Shown one piece after another: positions 36,801-48,227 of a stretch of DNA of 64,000 nucleotides. The stretch covers positions 73,647,671-73,711,670 of the forward strand of contig NC_079492.1 of assembly GCF_020520425.1 (NCBI RefSeq), read 5' to 3'. Made by a program: the position numbers and the translations under genes. The notes below the pieces were generated by a model. It did not search any database, was not told the DNA's origin, and saw only the letters and a program-made list of their open reading frames with translations. The stretch's first letter is position 1. Each line of letters begins with the position of its first letter. The stretch comes from Spinacia oleracea (taxonomy: Eukaryota > Streptophyta > Magnoliopsida > Caryophyllales > Amaranthaceae).

Positions 36801-39767
36801 GCAATCGCTTCCCAAACTAAGTTTTAATATGTGTGAGAATTGAGAAAGGAGGCAAATGAGCCATACGTAGATATTACATGAAGTCTTCTTTTAGAAAACG
36901 AGTCATAGGAGCAGCTTTGGTGGCAACTACGTATATGATTTGGCAAAATAGGAATGAATCCATGTGGAACAACAGAGTCATGTATGTAGATCATACTGTA
37001 AAAAATATCAAATGTATTGTAGTGATAGGAAAGAAGGTAAGTAGAGTTGATAGGATTTAGTGGTCTCTAAGTGTGAGAGGTGTAATCTGTTCTTTTGGCC
37101 TATTTTGGCTAGTTTCTGTCAAATTTTAGTGGGAGTGGCAATGTATAAAAGGGCTCAAGGCGCAACAAGGCGATTTGGAGTTCCCAGCGCCTTAGGCACG
37201 CCTCGGTGCGCCTCATTGAAGTGAGGCGCCCTAATAAAAAGTTAAAAAAAAAAGTGAAAATGGTGTGTGCCTTGGTAGGTGCTTCTCTTTTGCGCCTTTT
37301 TGCGCCTTGGTGCGCCTCATCGAAATCGCCTCGCCTAGACAATAAAAGGCGTTGGCTCCAATCGCCTTGCGCCTCAGAGCCTAGGCGCGCCTTTTTATAC
37401 ACTGGGTAGTGGAGGGTCCTTCCTAGAAGGTTTGTCCACTCCTCTAAAATTTTAGGTTGTAAATCAATTTTTTTTTATAGTGTTAAAAATATTGAGAAAG
37501 GCAAAATATAAAACCCTATAATGCTAAAATTTAGGCTACAACTATGGAGTCATAATCAAATATACAGGCTTTTATGCATGAGCTAAATATACAAACCTAT
37601 AATGCTAAAATTTAGGCTACAACTATGAAATCATAATAAAAAATTGTGGACTTAAAGCATATCAAAGATTCCAAAAAAACAGAATATTATTTTTTGCTTG
37701 GAATTTCCACGATAACACACATTCTATTCCAAAAAAGATCTCGCAAGAATATTTTGCGTGCAAATGCTATTTTGCTAGTGAAACTTATTAGGCATCTGTG
37801 CAATTTACGAGACCTCCTGCTACATGTAAAGTATGAAATATTAGGGGATTATTTTGTCCAATTGCTTACCAAAAAATATATGTACTTCGTATTCTCCAGC
37901 AAGCAAGCAATACATTCCATATTATAATATACAATGCTATATAGCCTATATAAAATCATTTACTTTATACAGTTAAATCATCGTATATTCGTATTCGATA
38001 TTAACTATCATCAAATTCGGTATTAACTATTATGGCATTTACTATGTTAAAAGATATCGCTCCCCTAAAAGAATCATGGAGATTGAAGGTGGGGATTGTG
38101 AGGTTATGGGAACAACCGGATTCAGGTGGTAATTGACACTTACGAATTAATTTTGGTGGATAAAAAGGTAAATTATTCAGTAACTTGTGATTTGGTTGTT
38201 TTCTTATTGTTGAAGAAATTTAATAATTTATTAATCATTGGTTATGTTATTGGCTCCAAAATACAAGCAACTATAAAACAACATCTTCCTCTAGATATGA
38301 TCATATGCATGGTTTGCTTTAATGACTTGCAGTTGACCTCGGCTTTTGGAAACAATTAGGAGAACTGTTTGTTAGTAGATTGTTGTAGATTGAGGGGTAG
38401 GGGTTTAAGTTTTAAGTTTCTAGAGAAGAGCATGAATTTCGTGGAAATTTACTCATATTTAATTGTATGTGTAAAATTTGACATTGTTGACTATATTGAT
38501 TTCAAAAATAATTCCATTCCTCCCCCCCGCCCCCCCTCCCCACCACCCCACTCATTACCCTTCCGCTTCACAAACTCGTTCAGAAGGCATGGAGAAAAAA
38601 ACACTTCAATGGTGAAGAGAACAAAGATGAATAGTATACTTGTTCAAAAATAAGGTGAACGCAATGGGAAAACTATTCCAAAGACAATAATTAAAATCTT
38701 GAATATTGGCCATGTGGGAAAAATGTCTATGGAAAAGGAAGAGAGACCTACAAGAAACAACAAACTACAATATATATTGGTAGTCCAAGTTGATATCTAG
38801 AAGAGCGACATGTTTATGGCTAAGTGAAGCATCATCAATGTTAGAATGTAACGAAATGTGCTACTCTACTTATGTGGTAACATTATGACGGCTAAGATAT
38901 GTGTGTAGATACATAAACAACACCAGCAAATCCCAAAATGATAAGTGCTCTACATGGCAAGCGGCTGAAGTGAGTAAGAAATCTTTTCATGATGGTACGG
39001 ATTCTTAGGACTGTTGATTCAAAATCAGCACCTGCATTTTTGTTATTGCTTCACGGAATCGCAAGCAGTGACAGATGGCTGATGAGTCAATATGGCATGT
39101 AAATCTCCCTGGTTTAACTGTATACAATGAATAAAAAACTAAACGGATGTTTGTCTCTCAAACTTTCGTATGTGTTATGCTTTTTATACTTTATGCGAAG
39201 TATATAGTAGTAAGTAAAGTTCATTATCTTCACATTTCCGCAATGATGTTTATGATCTATCCTCTTACAAAATTTGGCAACGAACCAAGTACCGAGAATT
39301 CAGGTCATGCTACACGCCTAGACCACCATTGTGATGCCTGATGCCATCTATATCAGGTCCTAAGTTTTCTATTTCCAGACAAACAGCATAAAGAAGCATT
39401 TCTGGGATAAACGGGCAACACCATATTATGTGTACCCTTCAAAGGTTTCAATTCAAACCTAATTCTCACAAACAATTTCACTTGCAAGTTCACTGACTAG
39501 TAACATAAAACCAAGTAACCAAACAAAACAACAACAAACAAAGAATGCAACTTACATTATTAAGCTGCCGCAAATTAGCATTAAACATTCAAAACTCACA
39601 AAAAACATTAAACAAACATAAAAACATCAATTAACTTCCAAAACCAACAATTATTCAAAATTAAGGGTCTAGATAGATATTAAAGAATAATTAAGGGTTA
39701 TAGAGTTGACATACTTTAAGGTGGGATCATCATCACTGGCGCTAGGAACTGCACGAGAACGACCCAT
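27892..39767 (-). CDS. ADA2: Transcriptional adapter ADA2 (ADA2b-like), SAGA/GCN5 complex subunit
   Basis: Thirteen exons join in frame with GT-AG borders: 39715-39767, 31504-31559, 31237-31415, 31022-31087, 30725-30850, 30571-30646, 30252-30303, 30124-30173, 29953-30012, 29650-29872, 28684-28894, 28235-28507 and 27892-28083 (538 aa, usual length). The protein starts MGRSRAVPSASDDD. A ZZ zinc finger (YHCNYCNKDISGKIRIKC, CPDFDLCIEC) is at about residues 45-90. A SANT/Myb domain (MYGLGNWAEVAEHVGTKSK) follows at about 105-160, then the ADA conserved region (LDERKRRKEFVLERNLLYP). A C-terminal SWIRM domain ends DPSKVDRVYDMLVKKGITQQ. ADA2 stimulates the GCN5 histone acetyltransferase in the nucleus. 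The ZZ/SANT wording is closer to ADA2b than ADA2a. Intron 1, about 8.2 kb, contains most of the transposon load; no frame break was found. Confidence 0.93.
32569..32740 (-). mobile_element. tRNA-derived SINE (Au-like)
   Basis: Read on the minus strand it begins GGATGGCCTTGGCGCGATGG (A box) and has GGTCACGGGTTCCATCC as the B box of the pol III promoter. The body AAGGCTGCATACATTTGGACC and GAGAGCCTTGTGTACCTGGTAC match the conserved Au-SINE tail. No clear target duplication. Confidence 0.75.
35904..36228. mobile_element. Stowaway-type MITE in the left arm of the inverted repeat
   Basis: The ends CTCCCTCCATTCTTGTTTAT and ATAAACAAGAACAAAGGGA form inverted repeats flanked by TA. The right arm lacks this block and shows the empty site. 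Confidence 0.75.
36850..37490 (+). mobile_element. 5'-truncated L1-type LINE fragment in the right arm
   Basis: An 11-bp target duplication ATTGAGAAAGG lies at 36839-36849 and 37491-37501. The first part translates as RKRVIGAALVATTYMIWQNR, the C-terminal segment of plant L1 ORF2. The rest is 3' UTR, interrupted by a small GC-rich MITE. Confidence 0.75.
37143..37402. mobile_element. GC-rich MITE with GGCGCC motifs
   Basis: The ends GTATAAAAGGGCTCAAGGCG and CGCGCCTTTTTATAC are inverted, and the body is full of AGGCGC / GCGCCT words able to fold on themselves. It lies inside the LINE fragment's 3' UTR, so it is the youngest of the three nested insertions here. Reading frames across it are by-products. 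Confidence 0.6.
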
Positions 39768-40260
39768 TGCAGGTGGGGTTCAATTGAACCCCAATTCTTC
39801 TTCTGTTTTCTTTTTTCTTTTTCCTTATTTTTTGAGTTTTGCCTATGTGAAAATGAAAAAATCAGTCTGAATTCGGAAGCTTTACTCTACAATTTGAAAG
39901 GGGTTACAATTAACAAGAAATATACCTTAAAAACGTTAAATTTAGGGGGGGAATGTACCTGAAGGAGGGGAATGGAGGAGTAGAAAGCGCGGAACTGCTG
40001 AACAAAGGCGGTGTGAGGAGGAAGAAGATAAAGAAATTTAATGGGGTTAATTATAATTAATTAGGTAAGAAAAATAATTGAATTGAGAAGATTTGGGAGA
40101 TCACGGTATTTGTAGAACCGTTGTGTCGGGACACCGGAGAAGGAGTTCCGGCGCGCTTAGGAGGATTGAAACAGAAATGGGTGTGACGTTTAGTTTTGAA
40201 CTTCGGGAGTTAACTCTTAGTTCGCGAGATGCATGTTTTTCTCTTCCTTTTTTTTGGGGT
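39768..40260 (-). promoter_or_regulatory. ADA2 5' leader and promoter region
   Basis: Directly upstream of the ATG (minus strand) is an A/G-rich leader-like tract (39790-39840), then AT-rich and GA-rich DNA. No clear TATA box; a TATA-less housekeeping promoter is plausible. The limits are inferred from position only. Confidence 0.4.
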
Positions 40261-40279
40261 GAGAAATATTAGGGCTGTC

Positions 40280-40690
40280 AAATCTCAACCCGAGCCGTTG
40301 AACTCGTTGGGTTAATCCGATTCGTTAAGAATCCGAACCGTTAATAACCCGTTAGTTGGAAATCGAAAACTAACCGAACCGATAACAATCAACCCGAACC
40401 CGAACCGTCTCGAAAATATTAAACCGATTAAGACCCGATACCCGATAACAAACCGTCTGCGTCAACCCGAAACCGTTTCTACCCGAACCGAATGAACCCG
40501 AAAATCGTTAATGACCCGATTTATTTCAACCCGAACCGTTTCAACCCGGGGAAAACCCGTTCACAACTCGAACTTTTTCTACCCGAACCGTTTACAACCC
40601 GAACCGTTTCAACCCGGACCGTTTACAACCCGAACTGTTTCAACCCGAACCGTTTATAACCCGTTTAATTCAAACCGTTTATAACCTGCA
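40280..40690. repeat. Low-complexity AACCCGAACCGTTT array
   Basis: About 25 imperfect repeats of ACCCGAACCGTTT and shortened forms, with ACCCGATA variants at the left. No coding value. Confidence 0.85.
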
Positions 40691-40885
40691 ATATCAAATA
40701 TGATACAAACATAAGTGTTTCAAGGTTTGACTTTCATATACGTATTCATTTATAGTTGAATATCTTTTAAAACAAAACTGTCAAAAGACCATATGTAAAT
40801 ATGCCATTTCAAATTATAGGTTGTCATTTGTTTACTTTTAATTGGACTCTCGATTCATCTATACTCGATGTGATCTTAAATACTA

Positions 40886-41211
40886 CTCCCTCCGTCCCGG
40901 AATACTCCACCCGGTTTGACCGGCACAGAGTTTACGGGACTTGAAGTAACTTATTTAATTTAATAGGTAGTAGTTGATAGTGGGGTATTATTTTAATGTA
41001 GTTAGTGGGAAATGTGTAAAGAGGTGGGGATGGGGAGAGTAGAGATTGAATATTTAATTATTTTTTGTATGTAGTTGGGGTAGGTGGGTTAATAGGGGTG
41101 GAGTGAGAAATAATATAATATTGTTAGAATATTTCCATTTTTAGAAACAGGTCAAGTATTAAGGGACGGTCCGATAAGAAAAACATGTCAAGTATTCCGG
41201 GACGGAGAGAG
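40886..41211. mobile_element. Stowaway-type MITE
   Basis: The ends CTCCCTCCGTCCCGGAATAC and GTATTCCGGGACGGAGAGAG are inverted repeats; TA precedes and follows the element. About 326 bp, no coding sequence. Confidence 0.85.
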
Positions 41212-41460
41212 TATATAAATTTATATGAACTTATTTAAACTGAATATACTCAATTTAGTTGTAAACTAAACTTGAGTAACCAGTGCTTCCGCGTATTTTA
41301 TGGAAAGTTGTTCTTTCTTTTTCCATATACAAACTAAATTTATAAAAATTATATGAACATATTTTAAATTCGAATATTAAAGATTTCAATTCTTACACGT
41401 TCTTTTAATTCTAATAATACGGAGTATTGTATTTATGTTAGAAAATAAATACTTTACAAT

Positions 41461-43606
41461 TGTAGGGGGTGTTTTTGGAGTTTCCCCTACGGGGGCGGTT
41501 GTTTTAGAAACCTTCGTATTTTTGTACTTTGTAGGAGTCGCCACCAAACATTGTTTAGGGTCTTGTTTGGAAAGATCGTAAATGACTCTATTAGGATAAG
41601 ACTTGAATCATTGAAACGGATGGGTGAGATCCGGGCAAGGGAACGAGATCGATGCTTATTCCGCGAGCTTTAGAAATAATTCAAGTGCGTGACACAATAT
41701 TTTCGAAAATACCCTAGTTTAGACTATGTGGGTTTGAATTTAGGACAAATTGAATTTCTACTTTGTATGGCGATCACTTTGCATTAAAGTTAATTTAAGG
41801 GAACCTAAGATCGGTTTGTCCAAGAAATTATCTTTGTTAAGCGTGATGTAACCTTGTATTTTGTTGTATTTAGCATGTGCGGTGATGAAAGCGATAAAGC
41901 AAATAAAGCAACATCACAATAGTAAATAAGTGCGGAATTAGTAAATACAAGACCCCCTAGAGATGGACTAGGGAGTAGGTCCACATTGCCTAGAAGGACT
42001 AGGCAAGTAAAGTTGCGGAATTGAAATGCGTTATTGAAATGCGTTATTGAAAGTGCGGAATTGAAATTTGCGGAATTGAAAGGTGCATAATTGAAATTGC
42101 GGAATTGAAAGGTGCATAATTGAAATTGCAATATTGAAAGGTGCATAATTGAAATTGCAATATTGAAATTTGTACTTGGGCACATGAGATCCGAACGCCA
42201 AACGGCTACTTAAAAATAAGTGCGCTCGACACGAATTCAAAGCCAAAAATCTCAACTTGGGAGAAGTTGCTCATCCCAAAGTATCCTAGATTTTGCATAT
42301 AGAACTTGAACTTGAAAGCTTGAAACTTGAAATATTGAACTTGAAATATTGAACTTGAAATACTTGAACTTGAACTTGAAATATTGAACTTGAACTCAAA
42401 ATATTGAAATTAAGAGACTTGAATCTCAAAGATCGGGCCTTTTAATGTTGAAAAGGTTAGATCTTTGATATGCTCTTGCTTTGAAAGGATCCTAGTTTAG
42501 GGAAGTAGTCATGAACAACCCTAAACATTGTTGGATCTTGAAATTTGAAAACTTGAACTTGTATATTGAAAAATGGAGTGTTGAATCTCAAAGAATAAAC
42601 CTTTAAAAGTTAGAAAGGCATCATATTTGATTACTCCATACTTGAAAATGATTCTAGTTCAAAGAAGTGATTACAAACAACTTTGAACATCCTTGAATCT
42701 TGAAAGTTTGCATTTTTGTATTTTGAAAAGTTTGGATTTTGAAAAGATGTATGATTGTTGCAAGTGACATTTTTAAGAGTAAAAATGCCAACTTACTAAT
42801 CATTTTGAATATAGAAAATCAAGACATCATTGAATAGATTAAGGTTGGGATTCGGAATTACCTAGTTAGGTTTAGGCAAGCTTTCCGATTAGAACTCCCA
42901 ATTTCTTAAAGCTTGAAGATTGTATGGTATTTTTGCAGGATTTTGTATTGATTTTTGTATTGAATATTGAGGTGCAATTTTTGTATTACGACGTTATGTC
43001 TTGAATCTGCCTCCCTTAATGCTTGGAATTAGGGGGTTTTTATAGGGGGAATGGCTGCTAAACGCCACCCATTGCCAGTGCAGCACGCCAAAGCAGCGCC
43101 CAACGCTGGTGACGTGGCAGGAATGCTGCCAAAACAAGGACGCGAGCTCCGTCCTTGATTTGTCTTGTATTGATGTACCTTCGTACGAATAGTAAGATGT
43201 TTGGCACGTACTGTTTGCTTGGGGGTTAAGACTTGATTTTGCGTCTAAAAACAAGCCGTTTCGGGTTTTGAATTTCGGTTTTACGGGACGAGGCCCGGCT
43301 TGCTCGGTTTTGTGGGTCGGCGCCCGAATTTGACTTGCCTTATACGATTTTGAGTGGAAAAGGCTTAGTAAAACCAATGGAATGGTCTACTAGATGAGAT
43401 TGTACTTGGATTTTGAAATTGGTTTTTGAAGATTGTATTTTGTACCGAGTTCCGAAGGGGAACGACATCGGGGACTGGATTGTGGCTCTTGGATTTTGGA
43501 CATGCTTTTAGCAATTGGAATTTCCGCACGGAGTTGCTCCAATTACCTAACAAGGATAATGGTATCGTCATCATCCCAATGGGGAGACACGAATTAGGTG
43601 TCTACA
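41461..43606 (-). repeat. 3' LTR of the Tat-like element
   Basis: On the minus strand it starts TGTAGACACC and ends CACCCCCTACA, about 2.15 kb. The adjoining GTCAAAGTGGGGGCTTC (43607-43623) is the polypurine tract. Inside the LTR are simple arrays: AATTGAAAGGTGCATAATTG-type (42020-42170) and GAACTTGAAATATT-type (42300-42420). Reading frames across these arrays are spurious. Confidence 0.75.
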
Positions 43607-44257
43607 GAAGCCCCCACTTTGACTGAGCGTTCGGTCAGGAAAGCGCAAGTTAAAGTACTTCGAAAGGGACGGAGAATGATCAAAATGTTCTGCAATCAAG
43701 ACCACTCTTTGTACGCCGGTACCTGCACAAAACTGACGTTAGAAAAAAGGGTAGAGTCTACCTCCGTGCGGTTGTGTTGACTCCGATTTGTACTTGTACT
43801 GTTCTTCCGCCATTGGTTCGGGACGGAGCTTGGCATCGAAAATTTGTATCTTGAATTTTTGAATCTTGAATTTTTGAATCTTAAATTTTTGAAATTTAAA
43901 CACTCAGAATTGATCCGTTGGGGATGTGCTTCACTGGGGATAAGAGCTTTTCATTTGCCCTTAAGATTTTGAAATTTCGGCTGACTTTCCTGGAGCTTGG
44001 GTCCGTTGGGAGTCGAATGCCTGAGTAGTTGTATTTTTTGGACTTTGTATTATGGAAATGCTTATCTGTTTGTGCTTGGAGATACGGGTGTATACCCGTA
44101 TTTTCGAAGGATGGGCTGATTCGACGTTTGATGCTTGGTGCGGAAGACCGTAGCAGCAAAGGACGTGCAATCAGCACGGGAGACCGCGCCTGCAGATTCC
44201 TGCGCATGCAGCAAGCACCGCCCAACGCGGAGCTTGGCGTCAGGCGCGGGGCTGAAC

Positions 44258-44264
44258 TATAAAA
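44258..44264 (+). promoter_or_regulatory. TATA box facing the Tat-like element's antisense ORF
   Basis: TATAAAA in a GC-rich surrounding, followed about 110 bp later by a strong splice donor (CAT|GTAAGT) and, near 44969, by an acceptor-like TTTAG before an ATG. This is the layout of a leader with an intron. Confidence 0.5.
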
Positions 44265-44664
44265 GCTCCCCTTGTCGTGCCATTTTTGAGGCACACTCTC
44301 TTGAATTCTTTGCTCTTCTCTCTCTCAAAGGTCGATTAGCCTCTCCCCTTGGTCTTGTTCTTGCCTTGTCCATGTAAGTATTTCATATTTTTGCTTATGA
44401 AATAATCTCTAGGATTGCATGTAGCTTTGAACTTTCTCGTATTTTGGAATGATGTTTGTATGCTTAAGCTTCTTGAACTTTGTTGAGAATTGTTTGATAG
44501 CCACCTGAACTGGAACTATTGGAACTTGTAGATTTGAATTTTTGAAAATTTTCTTGAATCTTGTACCTGGTATTTGTAGATAGTAGTCTCATTGGTGACC
44601 CTGCGAGGTCTCAGGAGAGAATAGGATAGGATGCCTAGATGTTGTTTGTAGAGCTTTGGAATGT

Positions 44665-44795
44665 TGGCTTCGGCATGGGTAGCCTAGGCGTTGGTGTTGA
44701 GCTTGTATACCTGCTTCGGCGTGGGTAGCCTAGGCGTTGGTGTAGAACTTGTATACCTGCTTCGGCGTGGATAGCCTAGGCGTTGGTGTAGAACT
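44665..44795 (+). repeat. Three tandem copies of a ~57-bp unit
   Basis: Each unit has GCTTCGGCGTGGGTAGCCTA and GGCGTTGGTGTAGAACTTGT. They lie in the presumed leader intron of the antisense unit. Confidence 0.85.
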
Positions 44796-44969
44796 TGTAT
44801 TTTGAACTAGAGGTCCCTGGCTGAATTTGTATTGCCACTAGGGATTTTTGAATTTTTGACTTCGTACAGGCTAGTATAGGATAGCCTCTGAACTTTGATT
44901 CTTGTACGGGCTAGTATAAGATAGCCCCCAGTTTAGGATTTTGACACTTTGTACTATGCTTGATTTAGT

Positions 44970-45080
44970 ATGCCTCGTCATACTCGGAGGAAGCTCGCTG
45001 AATCTTCGGTGGTTCGAGCTGCTGAGGAGGACGCTTCGGACGATGAAGCGGCTGTGGTAAATGCGCCGGATGGGGGTATG
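44970..45080 (+). pseudogene. Start of an antisense ORF of the Tat-like element, cut by the chromovirus
   Basis: The frame starts MPRHTRRKLAESSVVRAAEE and runs acidic (DASDDEAA) for 37 codons before the inserted LTR at 45081. It is on the strand opposite to the host element. Tat elements often carry an extra ORF in this place and orientation; its function is unknown. I cannot identify a domain in so short a piece. Confidence 0.45.
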
Positions 45081-47956
45081 TGTAACACCCTAATAATTCC
45101 TTGCTTTTATAAAACCATTTTCCAACTTAAAATAAAGGAATTACTAAAGTATTACCGCCACCGTGATAACGGTTAAGGCTATTACCAGAATTACGCAGCG
45201 GAATTAAATGTCAACTAACTTTTAAAAACCATAATTAATGAAATATTGAGGCCTCCTACAATTTGGAACCATAATGGCCCAAAACCCAAAATATAAATAA
45301 TTCAAACGTTTCAAACATAATTAAAGTAAAGTTAAATAGTTCAAAATACGAAAACATGCAACTCTCTCGATCATCCCAAGCCACATGATTCCGATCTACC
45401 AACCTGCTATTTTATTCTACTCCCCATCAATGCAAGTGCAAATGATAGATCATCATAGGGTCATTAGGGAAAAGGCCATGACCAAAACACACAAAGCACG
45501 TAGTCAGCAAAAGCTGAGTACTTACAAGCATAGGGTGAATGAAACTAAAACATGCATCACTCACTAAGTGTTAATCAACATGCGAAAGCCATATAATAAT
45601 TAACAATCAATCATGAATACAAGACTCGACTCTTGACTCGACTCTTGACTCACAATTTAATTAGAATAAGCTTCGAACGGGCCAAAGAAATATTCCATAA
45701 AGGAAAGGCGATGGGAGCCAACCATACACCAATTATAATAATAATAATAAAATCGGGCCATACCGAGTGTCGGGCCATACCAACGGAATTCCTGCGCATA
45801 ATATAAATGAAACAACATCTTGTATCATTAGTAGGAGTACGAGCTTTCCGGCAAGACTCCCCCCATTGTTCATACTCAAGGCATATACGTTCCAAGAGTT
45901 TTGAAGCTTGTTCGGGTTGCACTTTACGTTTATTAATATTTTATTAAAGGCGAACTCAAGTCTCGGCAATGTACACACATACAATTAATAAACATCAACC
46001 AAAACAATCTTATTTTAATGTTTTAAGACTTGTGATCAACCAAGCAAGACACTTGTGATATTACTACCATGTTTCTCCTCACCAAAGTGAGACTCCACAT
46101 CATGCATATTAACATGAGGGTTGTGCCCTTGCACGACAAATCCTAATTCACTTCATACGTAACATTCCCAACTGAACCCTACATGTGCGGTGGCTTACGT
46201 GAGCTAACCCTTCACATGTGGTAAAATAAATAGTACAACGAGGTACGAATAATTGGCTCAAAGTATGCTAGACATCCCGTACAATAGCATACAAATAAAT
46301 AATCCATCCCTTGCATGTGAAATAAACCATACATGCATAAATATTGAACAACATGATTGACAATGAAATCCATACTCATAATAATTCCAACATGCTTGTT
46401 CAACAATTAATCCAATAAATCCAACATCACAAATCACATGCTCGTTCACCAAAATAAACATGATTCCACATAATATAATTCACATCATCAACAATCATGT
46501 AATGTCATTGACAAAAAGGTGTGGTCGCCCTAGACTTGTACATACCTTGAATACCTAAGCGTAGGGGCCACTTTGCAATAACGAGCACTCAACTAGAAAT
46601 CACCTCCTAGCATCAAAATAATGAAACTTAAATTATTTCCATGTTCATTAAATTTCCAGCAACTTTATAAAATTTAAAACCTCCTTTAAACTTTAGAATT
46701 CAATCGTTTTTCAATAATAAAATCGTCTCAATTTGCAAAATCAATCCCTAGTACGAAAACAGACCTTTTCCGCCTTTAAAATCAATAAAAATCGACACTT
46801 TAAACCTTTATTCAAATCTGAAAATATAATTGATCATCATAATTAAAATCATCACCTAATTATGCTAATCAATTGACTCATTAGGTCTAGGTTAAAACCC
46901 TAACTTGAAAATCCCAATAACACTAGTTTATTATCATAAAAATCGATGCTTTATTCAATAAACAAATCTGAAAATTCATCCTTTAATAATTAAAACAAGC
47001 CTAATGAATCACAACACGCAAATCCTCAAACCACGGTATTCATAACCGGTTCCCAGCATTTTAATTACTCAAAACAATACTAATATAATAATTTAAAATA
47101 CGGAATTTAAATAGAATAGGTAAGGAAGAAGAGAATTTTACCAATCCGGCCTATAGCACGGAACAACCACGAATTAATGTGATTGGGCGAAAAGAGATTG
47201 GAAAAACGAAGACGAACAACACACACACACACACACACGTCCGTGTGTGTGCGCGCATTAAGGGGAGACGAGCAGCGACAGGCGCGAGCGAGAGAGGGGC
47301 GCGCGCGCGCTGGGCGCGAAGGAGAGAGCGAGAGGGCGAGCGAGGGTGTGGGTGTGCAATGCACACGAAGCAACAACACATCAGCATAGCACCAGCAGCT
47401 ATGCGCGCTGGCTAGGCGGCTGCAAGAGAAGAAGGGGCGAGAGTGTGTGTGGGCGAGAGGCGGGCACGAGGGCACGAGGCCGTGCGGGCGTGCGGGTGCC
47501 GAGCAAAGAGAGAGAAGGGGAGAGATGGAGTGAGGGGCAAGAAAAACAAAAGAGGGTTTATGAATTTTAGGGGCTCATTTAATGATGGGGGAGTCCTATT
47601 TATAGGCTCCCTAATCCCTTGATGGGCTAGGCTTAGGATATTTGAGTTGGGCTTAGGAATTAAATGAATTGGGCTAGCTTAGGATTTAAATTAAATGATA
47701 TTGATTGGGCTCGTTTGGTAAAACGAATTGGACTTTTTATTTAAAACCCGAAGATTTAAAAATCATTTGCAACTCATTTAATTTCCCGACTCAAGAATTA
47801 AATTCGTTTGGTAATTAATTAAAATAATAAATATTCTAATTAATTAAAATACATTAAATAAAATGCATTTAAATATTATTTAAATGTTAATAAATCGTAA
47901 AATGCTTTATAAATATAATAAAATATACTTATAAATATTATAAACGAGGTATTATA
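45081..47956 (-). repeat. 3' LTR of the chromovirus
   Basis: It reads TGTAACACCC... to ...GGTATTATA on the plus strand; the expected final CA is TA here. Bases 47215-47530 are a GC-rich patch with an (AC)10 run and GA-rich tracts, giving several long but meaningless reading frames in all phases. The presumed 5-bp duplication would be GTATG (45076-45080). Confidence 0.82.
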
Positions 47957-48227
47957 GTCTACCCTCCTTAAAAGAAGTTTCGTCCCGAAACTTGGGTTCG
48001 GAAATCAAAATTCAACTCAAAACTTGAGACTTTCTGAGACTTTCAATACGTTCATTTACAAAAATTTTAAGTTGCTGTACTCTTTACATGATTAAACAGG
48101 ACAATAATAAGTGCAAATTCAATAGAAAGCACTAAATTGAGCATAAAATAGGGGAAAACAAGGTAAAAAGCGCGAAATTCTACCGCACTCTACCCCCCTT
48201 AAAAGACACGAGTTACGACCCCGTAAC

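Larger units (their letters stand above)
35048..38503. repeat. Large imperfect inverted repeat in ADA2 intron 1
   Basis: The arms are 35048-36619 and 36649-38503 with a 29-bp loop. The innermost stem is TCAGAGAGC / GCTCTCTGA; the outermost is GAAATCAATATAG / CTATATTGATTTC. Matching blocks along the arms include CCTCCATGATTCTTTTAGG against CCTAAAAGAATCATGGAG. Each arm has its own later insertion: a MITE in the left, a LINE fragment in the right. Without them both arms are about 1.2 kb. One stretch (35400-35510, minus) reads like coding sequence (EGEDCEVMGTTGF, also in the right arm), so a gene fragment may have been captured. Class uncertain: foldback or MULE-like. Confidence 0.8.
31560..39714 (-). 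other. ADA2 intron 1 (8.2 kb), overview
   Basis: The donor is AAA|GTATGTC and the acceptor TCTCTAG. Contents in order: unassigned AT-rich DNA (31562-32568), a SINE, unassigned DNA (32741-35047), a large inverted repeat (35048-38503) with a MITE and a LINE fragment, a C-rich run (38521-38550), and unassigned DNA to the donor. No second gene was found in it on either strand. Confidence 0.75.
41461..45080 (-). mobile_element. Ty3/Gypsy element (Tat-like), 3' part
   Basis: The element lies on the minus strand. Only its 3' LTR and about 1.5 kb of the internal 3' region are present, up to the point where the chromovirus is inserted at 45081; the rest would lie beyond the window. An internal region facing the opposite strand with a promoter-like sequence and ORF is a known feature of the Tat lineage, which is why I prefer that assignment. 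No pol sequence is visible to prove it. Confidence 0.6.

Noticed and set aside
37109..37409. 97-codon frame at the GC-rich MITE
   Set aside because: It lies within inverted-repeat DNA of the MITE, and the opposite strand gives an equally long frame.
41805..42255. 126-codon frame in the Tat-like LTR
   Set aside because: The text (FNYAPFNSANFN) is a translated simple repeat.
47107..47570. Several frames of 68-122 codons in the chromovirus LTR
   Set aside because: They follow from (AC)n, GA-rich and GC-rich tracts in the LTR; no protein similarity.
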